Of a stretch of 64,000 bases of DNA, positions 33,684 through 45,166 are shown piece after piece. Each line of letters begins with the position of its first letter. Within the stretch, counting starts at the first letter, position 1. The notes under the pieces were generated by a model. That model was not told the origin of the DNA and ran no database searches. It was given only the letters and a program-made list of their open reading frames with translations. A program made the position numbers and the translations under genes. The stretch comes from Apium graveolens (Eukaryota > Streptophyta > Magnoliopsida > Apiales > Apiaceae), in assembly GCF_009905375.1 (NCBI RefSeq), contig NC_133650.1:68317648-68381647 (forward strand), in the 5' to 3' direction.

Positions 33684-34481
33684 GAGTCTGATTATGGGCT
33701 AATCATTATCGTGGGGTTCTAGCGGATTTATTTATGGATTTCTTTAGTTAATTTATTTCGATGCCTTAGTGTGTGGTCATTGTATGATAACCTAGTATTG
33801 GTTGTGCTTATTCGTCTTATGAGCGTCGCGAACTTATAAGATAGTGTGTTAATTCTTAATGAAGCGAAATTAAATTTAAAGGTTTAGAACTTGCCATTCT
33901 AGCATAGGTTTATGTGTTATTGTTATGCATGATTCGTAGGTAATTTTAACCATCTTACTTGCCCTATGTAATCACGATAGATAACTTGTGCATTAAACCA
34001 TTATGTTGTCAAATTCTATAGACATATAGGGTCTTAATATAATTGGTGTCTATTAAGCTTTTATCTCTTTTGTGGATGTCTGGTAGTATGATATTCGTAC
34101 AACGAAAGTTGGCGTTTATCAGTTTCATGTTATCTGATTAGTGTCAACACCAATACATGCTAAGGTTAAGAACGAAAAGGATATTGAATGAAGTATTTAA
34201 TGAAGTTAGAATCCCATGTTTGTGTCATATATTATTCAATTATCTTCAATCTCTTAGTTAATGTTCTCTAGTATAATTCTCAATAGTTAATCGTAGTATA
34301 ATCAAAACCCAAATTGTTATTCGTCTTAGCATTGAATAATATCCATATCATTGTTGCATAAGTACATAAATCACAAAGTTAACCTAAACTAGTCCCTGTG
34401 GGAACTAACTAGAAATAATTCTATATTACTTGCGATCGCGTATATTTACGTGAATTATTAGAGCGTGCTTAGCGACTTACA
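33684..34481 (+). repeat. 5' LTR of Athila B, second part
   Basis: Continues the LTR broken at 12795; GAGTCTGATTATGGGC matches the 3' LTR at about 56735. Ends GCTTAGCGACTTACA, directly before the primer-binding site. Confidence 0.9.
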
Positions 34482-34487
34482 AGTTTT

Positions 34488-34505
34488 TGGCGCCACTGCC
34501 GGGGA
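34488..34505 (+). other. Athila B primer-binding site
   Basis: TGGCGCCACTGCCGGGGA lies six bases after the LTR. It closely resembles the tRNA-Asp-type site used by Athila elements. Confidence 0.8.
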
Positions 34506-34624
34506 CTCGGTGTTAACTTTTAGTTTATGTGTTTGTCATCAGTGATCGTTAGAGTTTATTGACTCGGACATTGTTATTTACCAACTCTTTTCCTTGTCGT
34601 GTTTGAGGTACTAAGCGAGCGTGT

Positions 34625-36193
34625 ATGCATACGCGTTCGCGGGCTCGTAAGAGAACTCTGGATCAAGCCGAGGAAGAAGCTGTAATGATTCGAAGGGAAG
34701 TTTTTGAGGACGAAGAGAAAGTAGAAGAAGAAGAGAAAGTAGTAGAAGAAGAGAAAGTCGAGGAACCAGCTTTAGTAGTGATAGAAAATCAAGCAGAAAT
34801 TCTTAAGGCTTTGATGGACTATTCTCAGCCTAAGATCAATGATATTCAGTCAAGCATCATCAGACCAACCATCTCGGCTAACACTTTTGAGATCAAGTCG
34901 AGCACGATTCAGATGATACAGAACTCAGTTCAGTTTGGGGGTTCTGCTATAGAAGACCCTAACATGAACATCAGGGATCGAGATCTGCGATACTTTCAAG
35001 TTCAATGGGGTGACTGAAAGATGCTATCAAGCTGCGACTCCTCCCATTCTCTCTGAGGGATAAAGCAAAGTGCTGGTTACATTCTCTACCACCAGGGTCT
35101 ATCACCAAATGGGAGGATCTTTCCTCAAAGTTTTCTCACTAAATTCTTTCCAATGGCGAAGACTGCTGCAATCAGGAATTCTCTTACTCAGTTTGCACAA
35201 CAAACTGGAGAATCTCTGTGTGAGGCTTGGGATCGATACAAGGAGATGCTAAGGAAGTGCCCACAGCATGTCATGCCTGATTGGATGATTATAAACTGTT
35301 TCTACAATGGTTTGGGTGCTCAGTCTAGACCTATGCTCGATACAGCATCTGGTGGAGCCTTATGGGCTAAAAGCTATAATGAAGCTTATGAGTTGATTGA
35401 GCTAATGGCAGCTAATGAATACTAGAATCCTACACAAAGAATATTGTAAGGCAAGGTAGCAGGAATTCTGGAAGTGGATACAGCTACTGCTATAGCTGCT
35501 CAACTTCAAGCTTTGATGATGAAAGTGGACTCTTTGGCTAATTATGGAGTTAATCAAATCACTAGTGTTTGTGAGCTTTGTGTGGGGGCACATGAAACTG
35601 AGCAGTGTGCTATTTCTAGTGAATCAGCTCAATTTATGAGCAACTTTCAGTGATCACAGCAACAAGCTCCAGCCACTTATCATTTAAATAACCGTAATCA
35701 TCCTAACTTCAGCTGGAGTAACAATCCGAATGCGGTGCAACCATCTTATCAGCCATACACAGCATAGCAGTATAACCCTCCTGGTTTTCAGTAACCGCAA
35801 TACGCCCCTAGGCAACAACTTCAACTTCATCAGTTACCACAAGCTAACGAAAAATCTGAATTGGAGGAGTTAAGGCTTATGTGTAAGAGCCAAGCTGTGT
35901 CTATCAAGACCTTAGAGAATCAGATTGGGAAAATTGCCAGTGCATTACTGAATCATCAACCTGGCACGCTTCCGAGCGATACTGAAGTGCTAGACAAGAA
36001 GGAAGCTAAGGGGCATGTTAAGGCAATTACATTGAGTTCTGGTATTGTTGCAAATCCTGAAAAAGCTAAGACTCTAGAATCTGAAGTTGAGGCTGAAGAA
36101 GAAAAAGTGCATAAGGAAGCAGAAGTGGAACCAAGGAAGACTACTATTGAGCACACTCCTCATGAGGGTAATACAGGGGAGAAACAAATCTAA
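34625..36193 (+). pseudogene. gag: Athila B gag, several breaks
   Basis: ATG 34625 starts MHTRSRARKRTLDQAEEE, followed by Glu/Lys-rich repeats (EEKVEEEEKVVEEEKVEE). The frame stops at 35015 and resumes at 35153 with capsid motifs (LTQFAQQTGESLCEAWDRYK, MIINCFYNGLGAQSRPMLD), stops at 35425, and keeps a zinc-knuckle remnant CELCVGAHETEQC near 35570-35610, then a Gln/Tyr-rich stretch with more stops. The segment 35861-36193 is charged and carries KSQAVSIKTLENQIGKIA, typical of the Athila gag C-terminus. Capsid and zinc knuckle are separated by stops, so no full Gag can be made. Confidence 0.8.
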
Positions 36194-36217
36194 CCTCCAC
36201 CTCCTTTTCCTAAGAGG

Positions 36218-36910
36218 TTGCAGAAGAAAAAGCTGGATAAGCAGTTTGAGAAGCAACTGGGGGTGTTCAAGAAACTTCACATCAACATACCTTTTGTTGA
36301 AGCTCTTGAACAAATGCCTAGTTATGCAAAGTTCATGAAAGATATTCTCTCTAGGAAGGTAAAGCTTGATGACTTAGAGACCGTTGCTCTCACGGAGGAA
36401 TGCAGTGTTGTGCTGCAACAGAAATTGCCTCTGAAGCTTAAAGATCCTGGAAGCTTCACTATTCCTTACATAATTGGAAAGATGTCATTTGACAAGTGTC
36501 TATGTGACTTGGGAGCTAGCATCAATCTGATTCCATTGTCAATCTTCAAGAAGTTGGACTTGCCTGATCCAAAGCCTACTTATATGACTTTGCAGTTGGT
36601 CGACCTTTTTATTACATATTTGCATGGTATTGTGGAGGTTGTCTTGGTCAAGGTGGATAAACTCATCTCCCCTGTTGATTTTGTAATTTTTGATTTCGAG
36701 GAGGATAAGAGGATTCCCATAATCTTGGGAAGACATTTCTTGGCTACTGGCCGAACCTTGATAGATGTGCAGAAGGGTGAGCTCACCATGCGAGTGATGG
36801 ATCATGATGTAACTTTTAATGTGTTCAATGCCATAAAATTCCCTACAGAAAATGAGGAGTGTCTTAAGGTGGAGATGGTCGATTTTGTGGTCAATTCTGA
36901 ACTAGATTGA
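36218..36910 (+). pseudogene. pol: Athila B protease region
   Basis: A 230-codon open frame. The protease loop is CLCDLGASINLIPLSIFKKL (near residue 92; D-L-G-A-S), and the flap and C-terminal parts show VDFVIFDFEEDKRIPIILGR. It is one of the best preserved frames of B. It stops at 36910 in NSELD, just before the F boundary, and Athila coding resumes at 50135. Confidence 0.8.
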
Positions 36911-36917
36911 TTGCTAA

Positions 36918-39900
36918 GGTTTATTGTCTTGGAAACGAACCATTCATAACTAGAGTAATTCAACCATCAAGTGATAATTATTACAACCCAACATTGATTA
37001 AGTCTTACCGGGGAGTAACCTTTAAGTAAGGCTAGACTGTCAAACAAATATATGTTTTTTGTTTATTACCTTACATAAGTCATACTTATAAATAAGCTGA
37101 ACTAAAAACAACTGAAAACTAATCTAGCTTATTCGGACTACCTGTGGTACAGCACCAAACAATCAACATAACAGCTGGCCATTTCCTACCCGTTTCCTGG
37201 TTGTGGTTCTCATGGCAGGCATCTTGATTCACTGTTGTGTTGTGTCAATTTAAGAAAATAAGTGTGAGCTATAATGCCCAGCATAATAATGTACAGTATG
37301 CAAATGACTGTATGATAACTTACGTAAAATATCATATATGATAATTACGTTTTATTAAAAAATAGTTTTCCTTGGTGATACACACCTTCTTATGAAAATA
37401 ATTCTTTAATGAATTTTATTATCCTGCGAATACGTTAAAAGTAAACCCAGCACCTAGGCTTGGGTTACGGTATTGCATAACAATTCCAATTGGAAGAATT
37501 TGGACATTCGTTGAAGCCACCGCATACGATGATCAGTCGTGCTGCGATAAAAGTAACCTTTTCTACTAGTAGAAGGATGACACCTTCATATCCCGGTTAT
37601 CACTCTTGCCGCATACGGGCTATGTGTCCTCATTTCAGGTATACACACACTTCACAGGTCCATAGGTACATATTGTACCGTCTCCTACGGTACCAGTACT
37701 CTATCCAATACACGAAGTACTTGGATCCTACCCCTCCCTTGTCCTTTAAGAAATCCTAGCATATCTCGAGAACTCGAACCACATCGAAGTTCTCCCAAGA
37801 GTTTTGCTTGTTGATAGGCATAGCTTTACTTTATATATATGTATGTACTTTCGAAAATTTTCGGAGGAAGTACTAAGGATGTGAGTTGACTGTTGTCAAC
37901 AGATAATGACATAAGGGGGAAAAGTTTCTCCTTGAAACTATATTCAAAATATTAAATAAGCCGGGATAATATTCTCCGACGATCTGAAATTATTCGAATA
38001 ATTTTCAAAATCAGAAAGTACTTTAAATCCGGTTTTATGATTTTTAAATCATAAATAAACCCTTTAATAAATAAAAATTAATGATAATCGATAAATAATT
38101 AAACCTCGAATGGGTTTACTTTCTAAGAAAATATTTAAAATAATATTTCTCAACTGATTTATGCCTACGTAATTAATAATCTTTAATGTTTAATCGGGTT
38201 TGAAATAAATAATTGTTGGAGTATACTTCTCCCATAATAAAGGCATAGGTATATAATATTTATTACTAGAACAATAAAATATAGTTGAGGGAATATGATC
38301 ATTGGGAAATCGTTTAATAAAAGTTCGAGGTATTTTACAATTTCGTAAGTGGACGTTGAGTCCCTTTAAAACGTACTATTATGGACTTGTAATCGTCCTA
38401 TAATATCACCGGAATGATTTCCGAGTTTTTATCTTGAAATCTTGACCGACTCTCGGTCTTATTATAATACTTTACGCTTATAGAGGAATTAAACATTTCC
38501 CGATATATACTTATCGTACAACATCGCTATATCATGCAAAAACTCAGTGACTACGTATCATGGCAAACATGGTACTTATGCAATGATAATAAAACAATTC
38601 TTTCACAACACAACAGTAAATGGAGTTGGGTTCATAAACCTTCCTGGGTATCTCGAGGTGGAGGATGCTCTAGGTTCCGCTCGGAAATCTATAATCATAA
38701 CATAATTCACTTCGTTAGGTCCGGTTCTAATTTATGGTGACTCGCACTCATGTGCTACTTATTATACACCCTCTCAACTTATATTACCCTTATTATTCCT
38801 TTAAGTTCTTATTCACATCATGCTCGCTTCATTTTTCTAAGTATCTTAGGTTCGTTTTCATTTTCGCCGTCGGCTCCACTTATGGATTCTACGTTTTCTA
38901 ATCGCGCGGCCTCGACTCCGATATTTTTATAAAACTGAAAAATCATTATTTTCACTTGAAATTTTTATAGAAGTTAGGAAACTCAATATGCTACTCTTTG
39001 TAAACATTTCATGATTTATGAACACTATTATGTCGATCCTTTATATTTTCAAAGTTCGTAATTCGTAGCAGTTTTTGTCGCGTAAATCACTTTTAGTAAA
39101 ACGGCCATAACTTTTGATCCGTAAATCGGAATCAAGCGATTCAAGCGCCTAAACGATCCTTATAATATTTCATATCATAATAAAGGGTTATTTTTCAAGA
39201 AACTACAGTTTACCTCTTCAGGACTATCTGCAGAAACTTAAAGTTACGATTTGTTTATTTTAATGGAATTATGTTTACGATCGGGGTTTCCTTTTATGCC
39301 CTAACTCTTAACACAACCACCAACAATCATCATCTCATCATCAACACACAAACTCCTCTCAATAACATCATGTTCTTGAGGCAACAACAATCAACTTTAC
39401 ATCTACTTAACTAAACATCAAAATTTCAACAATACCACTTCTAAAACAAGGGTTACAACTACATACTAAATGGATCTTGAAAATGAATCTTAAATAAATT
39501 TGGGCCAAAGATTTTTACCTTTCATAAAAGCTTGAGATGTTATCTTGAGGATGTTGGAGGCTTGGAAGTGCTTGGTATAATTTTTGGAACCTAAAACCAC
39601 CATTGAAATCAAGAAACCAAAAAAGAGTTACTATTCATACTATTCACTAGTAACTTTCTTGATTTTATTTCACCCATCAAACCTTGATAAAAAAGATAAG
39701 AAAGAATTTCTTACCTTAGTTTGGTTGTTAGGAAGCTTTAGAATTAATGTGATGATTTTACCATGGCTAGAACTTGAGATTTTGAATTGGATTTCTTGGC
39801 TTGGATGAAATAGCCGAATGGAAGCAAGGTGGAGGGGGGGTTTATGCTTGCTTCCTTGGGTGCTTCGAGGAAATGGGATGGTGATATCTTTTTATTGATT

Positions 39901-40501
39901 GATATTCTTCCTAGTATAGAATCATAGGTTTATTCCTTGTTTCAAATCCATGGACATATCTTACGTAGCTTGCTAGCTTGCAAGCTAAACTACATGTGCT
40001 AGCTTCCATAGCACACTATTTGGCTAGCTTGCTTCATCATCCTAAGCTTAGCTCACTATTTTTTAAAGTAACCATGGTTACTTTCTTACCATTGTTAGTT
40101 ACTGCGTTACGTTTATTTAATCGTTTACGCGTTCGCACGGTCGCTTAAGCATTTTCGTAATACTTACTCGTAAATGGTTCACGACGTAATTCCTTTCGTA
40201 TTTATTCCTTATAATTTGAATTATCATACTTGAATATAAATCCGTAGGGTTTTAATCTTGTAATTATATTGTGATTCCCGTAATCCTCGATGAGTCATAA
40301 ATACGATCGTTTTTTAAAGTTCGTTTTTTTCGAAAACTAATAGCGTCTACATACACTCATTTGGTACGTATAATCATAATATCAACTCCGAAACTCATTT
40401 TCTCATGCACTACATAGTGTGGGCTCAAAAGTTTTTTCCCGTCCGTCAGGGTTACTATTCATTGAACATTTTACAAGGTCTCAAAAATTCGTGTTATTAC
40501 A
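36918..40501 (-). repeat. 3' LTR of chromovirus F, 3' end missing
   Basis: 3584 bp matching 46550-50134. In a stretch of about 250 bp compared by eye (38520-38765 versus 48173-48420) I count 16 substitutions, about 6%. The - strand start is TGTAATAACACGAATTTTTG. The last ~140 bp (TGTGGCGCCCC... edge at 46407) are missing. Short ORFs in it (37490-37759, 38534-38740) are also in the partner LTR and show no protein family. Confidence 0.88.
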
Positions 40502-40517
40502 GTCTTCCCCTCTAACA
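40502..40517 (-). other. Polypurine tract of F
   Basis: GTTAGAGGGGAAGAC on the - strand directly precedes the LTR start TGTAATAAC. Confidence 0.7.
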
Positions 40518-40534
40518 AGGATTCTGTCCCGGAA

Positions 40535-41743
40535 TCAATTAGAAAATAAGTGGGGATATCTATTCCTCATTGCGTCTTCAAGTTCCCAAGTTGATTCCTC
40601 AACATTTGATTTCTCCATAAGATTCTAACCAGCTTCACAGTCTTGTTTCTCAGCACTTGTTTTTTGGTCCATTATCCTTACTGGCTGCTCGATGTAGGTC
40701 AGGTCTGGTTGTAAATCTACCTGCTCATATTCTATTACATGTCGTGCATCTGCATGGTACTTTCTTAACATGGACACGTGGAACACGTTGTGCACTTGTT
40801 GCAGATTAGGAGGTAAGGCGAGCTCATAAGCTAGAGGTCCTGTTCTCCTCAATATTTCAAAGGGTCCTATGAATCTGGGACTCAGCTTCCCTTTCTTCCC
40901 AAACCTCATCACTCCTTTCCACGGAGATACCTTCAATAGCACAGAATCTCCTACTTCGTATTCCTTATCTTTTCTGGTCTGGTTGGCGTACTTCTTTTGT
41001 CTGTCCTGAGCTGCTACCAGTCTTTTCCTGATGAGTCCCACCATTTCCCTGGTCTGTTGGACTAACTCTAGCCCTAATATCTTGTGTTCTCCAACTTTAT
41101 CCCAACATAGGGGAGAGCGACATCTCCTTCCGTAAAGAGCATCATACGGAGGCATTCCTATGCTAGCGTGGTAGCTATTGTTATAAGAAAATTCGATTAG
41201 GGGTAAGTGGTCATCCCAATTTCCTTTGAAATTAATGGCACACACTCGGAGCATATCTTCTAGGGTCTGAATAGTGCTTTCGCTTTGTCCATCAGTCTGG
41301 GGGTGGTAAGCGGTACTCATGTTTAGTCTGGTGCCTACACATTCCTGGAAGCTTCTCCAAAATCGAGAATTAAACCTTGGGTCTCTATTTGACACTATGG
41401 CTACAGGAACGCCGTGTCTCACTATAATTTCCTTCAAGTAAATATCCACCAACTTGTCTACGGTGTACCTTTCGTTGATTGGTAAGAAGTGTGCGGACTT
41501 AGTCAATCTATCTATGATAACCCATATAGCATTGTTATTGGTCTTTGTCCTTGGTAAGCCTGTCACAAAATCCATGGCTATATGCTCCCATTTCCATTCC
41601 AGAATTTTCAGGGGCCGTAATAGTCCACTAGGTCGCTGATGTTCCGCCTTCACTCTCTGGCATGTCAAGCACTTGCTGACCCACTCTGCTACTTCTCTCT
41701 TCATGTTAGGCCACCAATAATATTCCTTAAGGTCACGGTACAT
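40535..41743 (-). pseudogene. pol: F integrase with decayed chromodomain
   Basis: The open frame 41743-40625 begins at the zinc module (YYWWPNMKREVAEWVSKC, CQRVKAEH). Core motifs: catalytic D in HIAMDFVTGLP; VAIVSNRDPRF has N where the family has D; E in GQSESTIQTLEDML. The C-terminal part has GDSVLLKVSPWKG, LSPRFIGPFEI and VHNVFHVSML. After 40670 two small frame changes leave the chromodomain in pieces: VLRNKTVKLVRILWRNQ, then NVEESTWELEDAMRNRYPH before a TGA at 40537-40535. The chromodomain would have directed integration to heterochromatin marks. Upstream of 41743 a CAT-TAA stop separates it from RNase H. Confidence 0.88.
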
Positions 41744-41785
41744 TTTCGTACTTCCTGGGTGGATTGAATATCTGGAGTTGTGCCC

Positions 41786-42370
41786 TTAATGCAGCAGCTC
41801 ATCCTTTAACTCTTGCACATTTGGAATCCAAATTCGGGACGCATACCTCATGATCCCTTTCTCATCCTTCTCGCATCTAACTTCTTCACCGGTCAATGTT
41901 CCTCTTTCTTTACTCATCTTCTTTTCCTGGCATACTCGTATCTTTTCAGTCAGTTCCGGTACTAGCTTAATCTCAAATAATCCTTCCGTTCTCTTACCGG
42001 TCATTTTCACGTCAATTTCCATCTTCTCGAATTCTTTAATTAGCTCCTCCGATGTTATTATCATCTTGAGTCTTTCCTTTCTACTAAGGGCGTCAGCCAT
42101 CATATTGGCTTTACCCGGGTGATACAAAATTTCACAGTCGTAGTCCTTAATCAACTCTAACCATCTCCTCTGTCTCATGTTCAGTTCCTTCTGAGTGAAA
42201 ATATATTTGAGGCTTTTATGGTCAGTGTAGATCTCAAATTTCTCATCGTATAAGTAGTGTCTCCAAATTTTTAGGGCAAAAACTATGGCTGCTAGTTCTC
42301 GATCGTGCATCGGGTATCTGCTCTCATACTCCTTCAATTATCGAGAGGCATATGCTATAACTTTTCCGTG
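41786..42370 (-). pseudogene. pol: F RNase H
   Basis: Contains [40 protein letters not shown] and [16 protein letters not shown]; with [13 protein letters not shown] at the end of the RT frame this gives the four acidic positions. Two in-frame stops at its start (TAG at about 42370, TAA at about 42338) replace the expected Gln codons (C to T). An acidic linker leads to integrase. Confidence 0.85.
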
Positions 42371-43510
42371 CTACATCAGTACACATCCTAATCCTTTAAG
42401 CGATGCGTCGCTGTATATCACAAACTCTCCCTTTCCATCGGAAAGAGCGAGCACTGGTACTGACACTAGCCTCCTTTTTAGCTCTTGAAAACTCTCCTCA
42501 CATTTCTCTGTCCATACAAACTTTTCATTCTTCCGGGTAAGTCTAGTTAGTGGACCAACTATCTTAGGAAAGTCTTCCACGAATCTTCGGTAATATCCAG
42601 CTAAACCCACAAAACTCCTAACCTCTGTTGGTGTAGTTGGTCTTTCCCAATTGGATACCGCTTCTATTTTGGCAGGGTTAACTAAAACTCCTTTGCTACT
42701 CACCACATGTCCTAAAAACTGAACTTCTCTCAACCAAAACTCGCACTTCGAGAATTTGGCATTTAATTTCTCATTCCTCAAGATTTCTAAGACTATCCTC
42801 AAATGTTTTGCATGTTTTTGCTCTGTCCTTGAGTAGATCAGAATATCATCTATAAAAACTATCACACATATATCCAGGTACTTTTTGAACACTCTGTTCA
42901 TCAAATCCATAAAAGTTGTAGGTGCATTGGTTAACCCAAACGACATGACTAAGAACTCATAGTGCCCATACCTAGTGCGAAAAGCAGTCTTCTGTATATC
43001 TTCCAGTTTGATTTTCAACTGGTGATATCCTGTTCTCAAATCTATTTTAGAAAAATGTATAGCTCCCTTGAGTTGGTCGAATAGGTCATCAATCATGGGG
43101 AGAGGGTACCTATTCTTAATAGTCAGCTTATTCAGCTCTCGATAGTCTATGCATAATCTCATACTGTCGTCCTTTTTCTTTACGAACAGTACTGGTGCTC
43201 CCCATGGCGACACACTGGGTCTTATCATTCCATTATCTAATAACTCTTGCAGTTGAGAAGCTAGTTCCTTCTTCTCAACTGGGGCTAGCCTATATGGGGC
43301 CTTGGATACTGGTGCCGTTCCTGGTGCTAATTCTATAGCGAATTCTATTTCCCTATCAGGTAGCAACCCTGGTAAGTTCTCTGGGAATATATTCTCGAAT
43401 TCGTTTACTACGGGTATGTCCTGTTTATTAGGGACCTTCTTCTTGTTATCTATCACATAAGCCAAATAGGCCTCATTTCCCTTCCTTAACAATCTTTTTG
43501 CTTGTAGCAT
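42371..43510 (-). pseudogene. pol: F reverse transcriptase
   Basis: A 379-codon open frame spanning the whole [36 protein letters not shown] (first Asp), [20 protein letters not shown] and [14 protein letters not shown] (the Asp pair, F-I-D-D). The connection ([29 protein letters not shown]) leads into RNase H. The domain itself is intact; the polyprotein is not, because of stops on both sides (42370 and 43511-43603). Confidence 0.9.
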
Positions 43511-43603
43511 GGTCAGAAATTTATGTTTCTACTATTGACCTTTAAACACTACTTCTTTTTCATTTTGCGCTCTTATCTTTACCCTCTTCCGTTCACAATC
43601 TAT

Positions 43604-44026
43604 TTACGCTCCGTTACTGGATAACCAATCAATTCCTAAGATTACATCAAATTCTCCTAAAACAAATGGGATTAGGTCAACCTCGAAGACCTTCCCTTCT
43701 AATTTCAACTTGCACTTAGGGTGTACTTGATTTACAGGAATTATTTCTTTGTTTGTTATTTCCACTTGTAATATCTCACGTAAGGGTATGGTGTTAAGTT
43801 TTAACTTTTTAGCAAAATCTTGAGATATAAATGACTTGGTTGCTCCAGAATCAAATAGGACATTTATATGTTTGGAATTTAATAAAAGGGTACCTGCTAT
43901 CACGTCAGTGTTTCGGATAGCATCCTGAACAGTCATATTGAAGGTCCTAGCAGCTAGGGTTCGGTTGGATGTAGCTATGCTCATCCTTGAGACTGGGGGC
44001 TTCATTATCGGGCAATCCTTCCTCAT
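43604..44026 (-). pseudogene. pol: F aspartic protease
   Basis: The frame 44026-43604 begins inside the last zinc knuckle (RKDCPI) and continues through SNRTLAARTFNMTVQDA into the protease: INVLFDSGATKSFISQDFAK (active-site D-S-G-A-T) and GEFDVILGIDWLSSNGA. Core residues are intact. It closes at 43604, 93 bp before the RT frame. Confidence 0.88.
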
Positions 44027-45166
44027 ACGTCCTACTTTCCCACATTGGAAACATGTCTTGCTATTTTGGGGACAGTTGTTGGCAAGGTGTCCCGGTTGGT
44101 CGCACCTGTATCACTTCAAAGAGGTTCTTGCCTTGGTGCACATCCCAAGGTGTCTTTTTCTGCATGTCTGGCATTATGGTATTGGGGCACATTGTTGGCT
44201 ATGAAATGTTGCCCTAGATTGTCCGCCGCCCTGGCCAACACTCTCGCTTGGGGCCTTTCTGAATCCGGGGCCTCACACAGGTTGGGACACCACTCCCCTG
44301 ATGAACCTGCTTGGAAGGCTCCTGTTCCCGGTTCCTATTCCTTGGCTTCCTATCTTCCTCTTCCTATTTTCCTTTTCCTTCACACTCTACTCCCTGCCAG
44401 CTTCAACAATCGAGGCTTTCTGCACTAAGGTGGCATAGTCTGTCAGCTCTAGCACTGCCACTAGGTTTTGGATCCATTATTTCAGACCAAGATGAAACCT
44501 TCACGCTTTCTTTTCTTCGTTATTCACGAACTCAGGCAAAAATCTCGACAACTCAGTAAACTTGGCCTCATATTCTGCCACAGTCATCTTTATCCTGTTT
44601 CAATTCCAGAAACTTAATCTCCATCTGGGTTTCCATAAATCTAGGAAAGTACTTGTCTAAGAACAGTCGGGTAAATCTATCCCATGGGATCACAGCATCA
44701 GTCTCTAGGTTTCGTTTGGACTCCCACCAGTAGTTAGCTTCTCCTTTCAGCATGTAAGAAGTGAAATTGGTCTTGTGTCGTTCCTCAACACCTAGTATCT
44801 CGAAGGACTTTTCTATCTCTTTGAGCCAGGCCCGTGCTTCAATGGGGTCGGCAAATCCTAGAAACTCTGGGGGTTTGAGAGATTTAAAGGCCCAATGGCA
44901 GTGGCTGCAGTCTGTTGGGCAGCATGCGGCTGTGGTGGAATAGGCTGTTGGTTCAGATTTGCTCTTAGCAGTTCCATAAATTCATTCATGGGGTTCCCTC
45001 CCTGATGGGTATCCTCAGCCTCTTCTTCTACATATTCTTCCTCATCATATTCATTATAGTCTAGGTCCTCTTCACTTTCTTCATTTACTACAGGGTCAGG
45101 TTCATTCCGTTGTTGGTTAACTGATTTTGTGGGTTGTGCCCTGGTTCTTCTTCTACGGGGTTGCAT
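44027..45166 (-). pseudogene. gag: F gag
   Basis: ATG 45166 starts MQPRRRRTRAQPTK with an acidic stretch (SEEDLDYNEYDEEEYVEEEA). The frame breaks at 44858. The capsid piece 44753-44568 has EANYWWESKRNLE and WDRFTRLFLDKYFPRF. The rest is in broken frames down to two zinc knuckles near 44105-44000: YRCDQPGHLANNC (first ligand unclear) and CFQCGKVGRMRKDC, in which the His ligand is Arg. Length fits chromovirus gag. Confidence 0.8.

Noticed and set aside
37490..38932. ORFs in the 3' LTR of F and their partners at 47116-48584
   Set aside because: Present in both LTRs and AT-rich, with no protein family signature.
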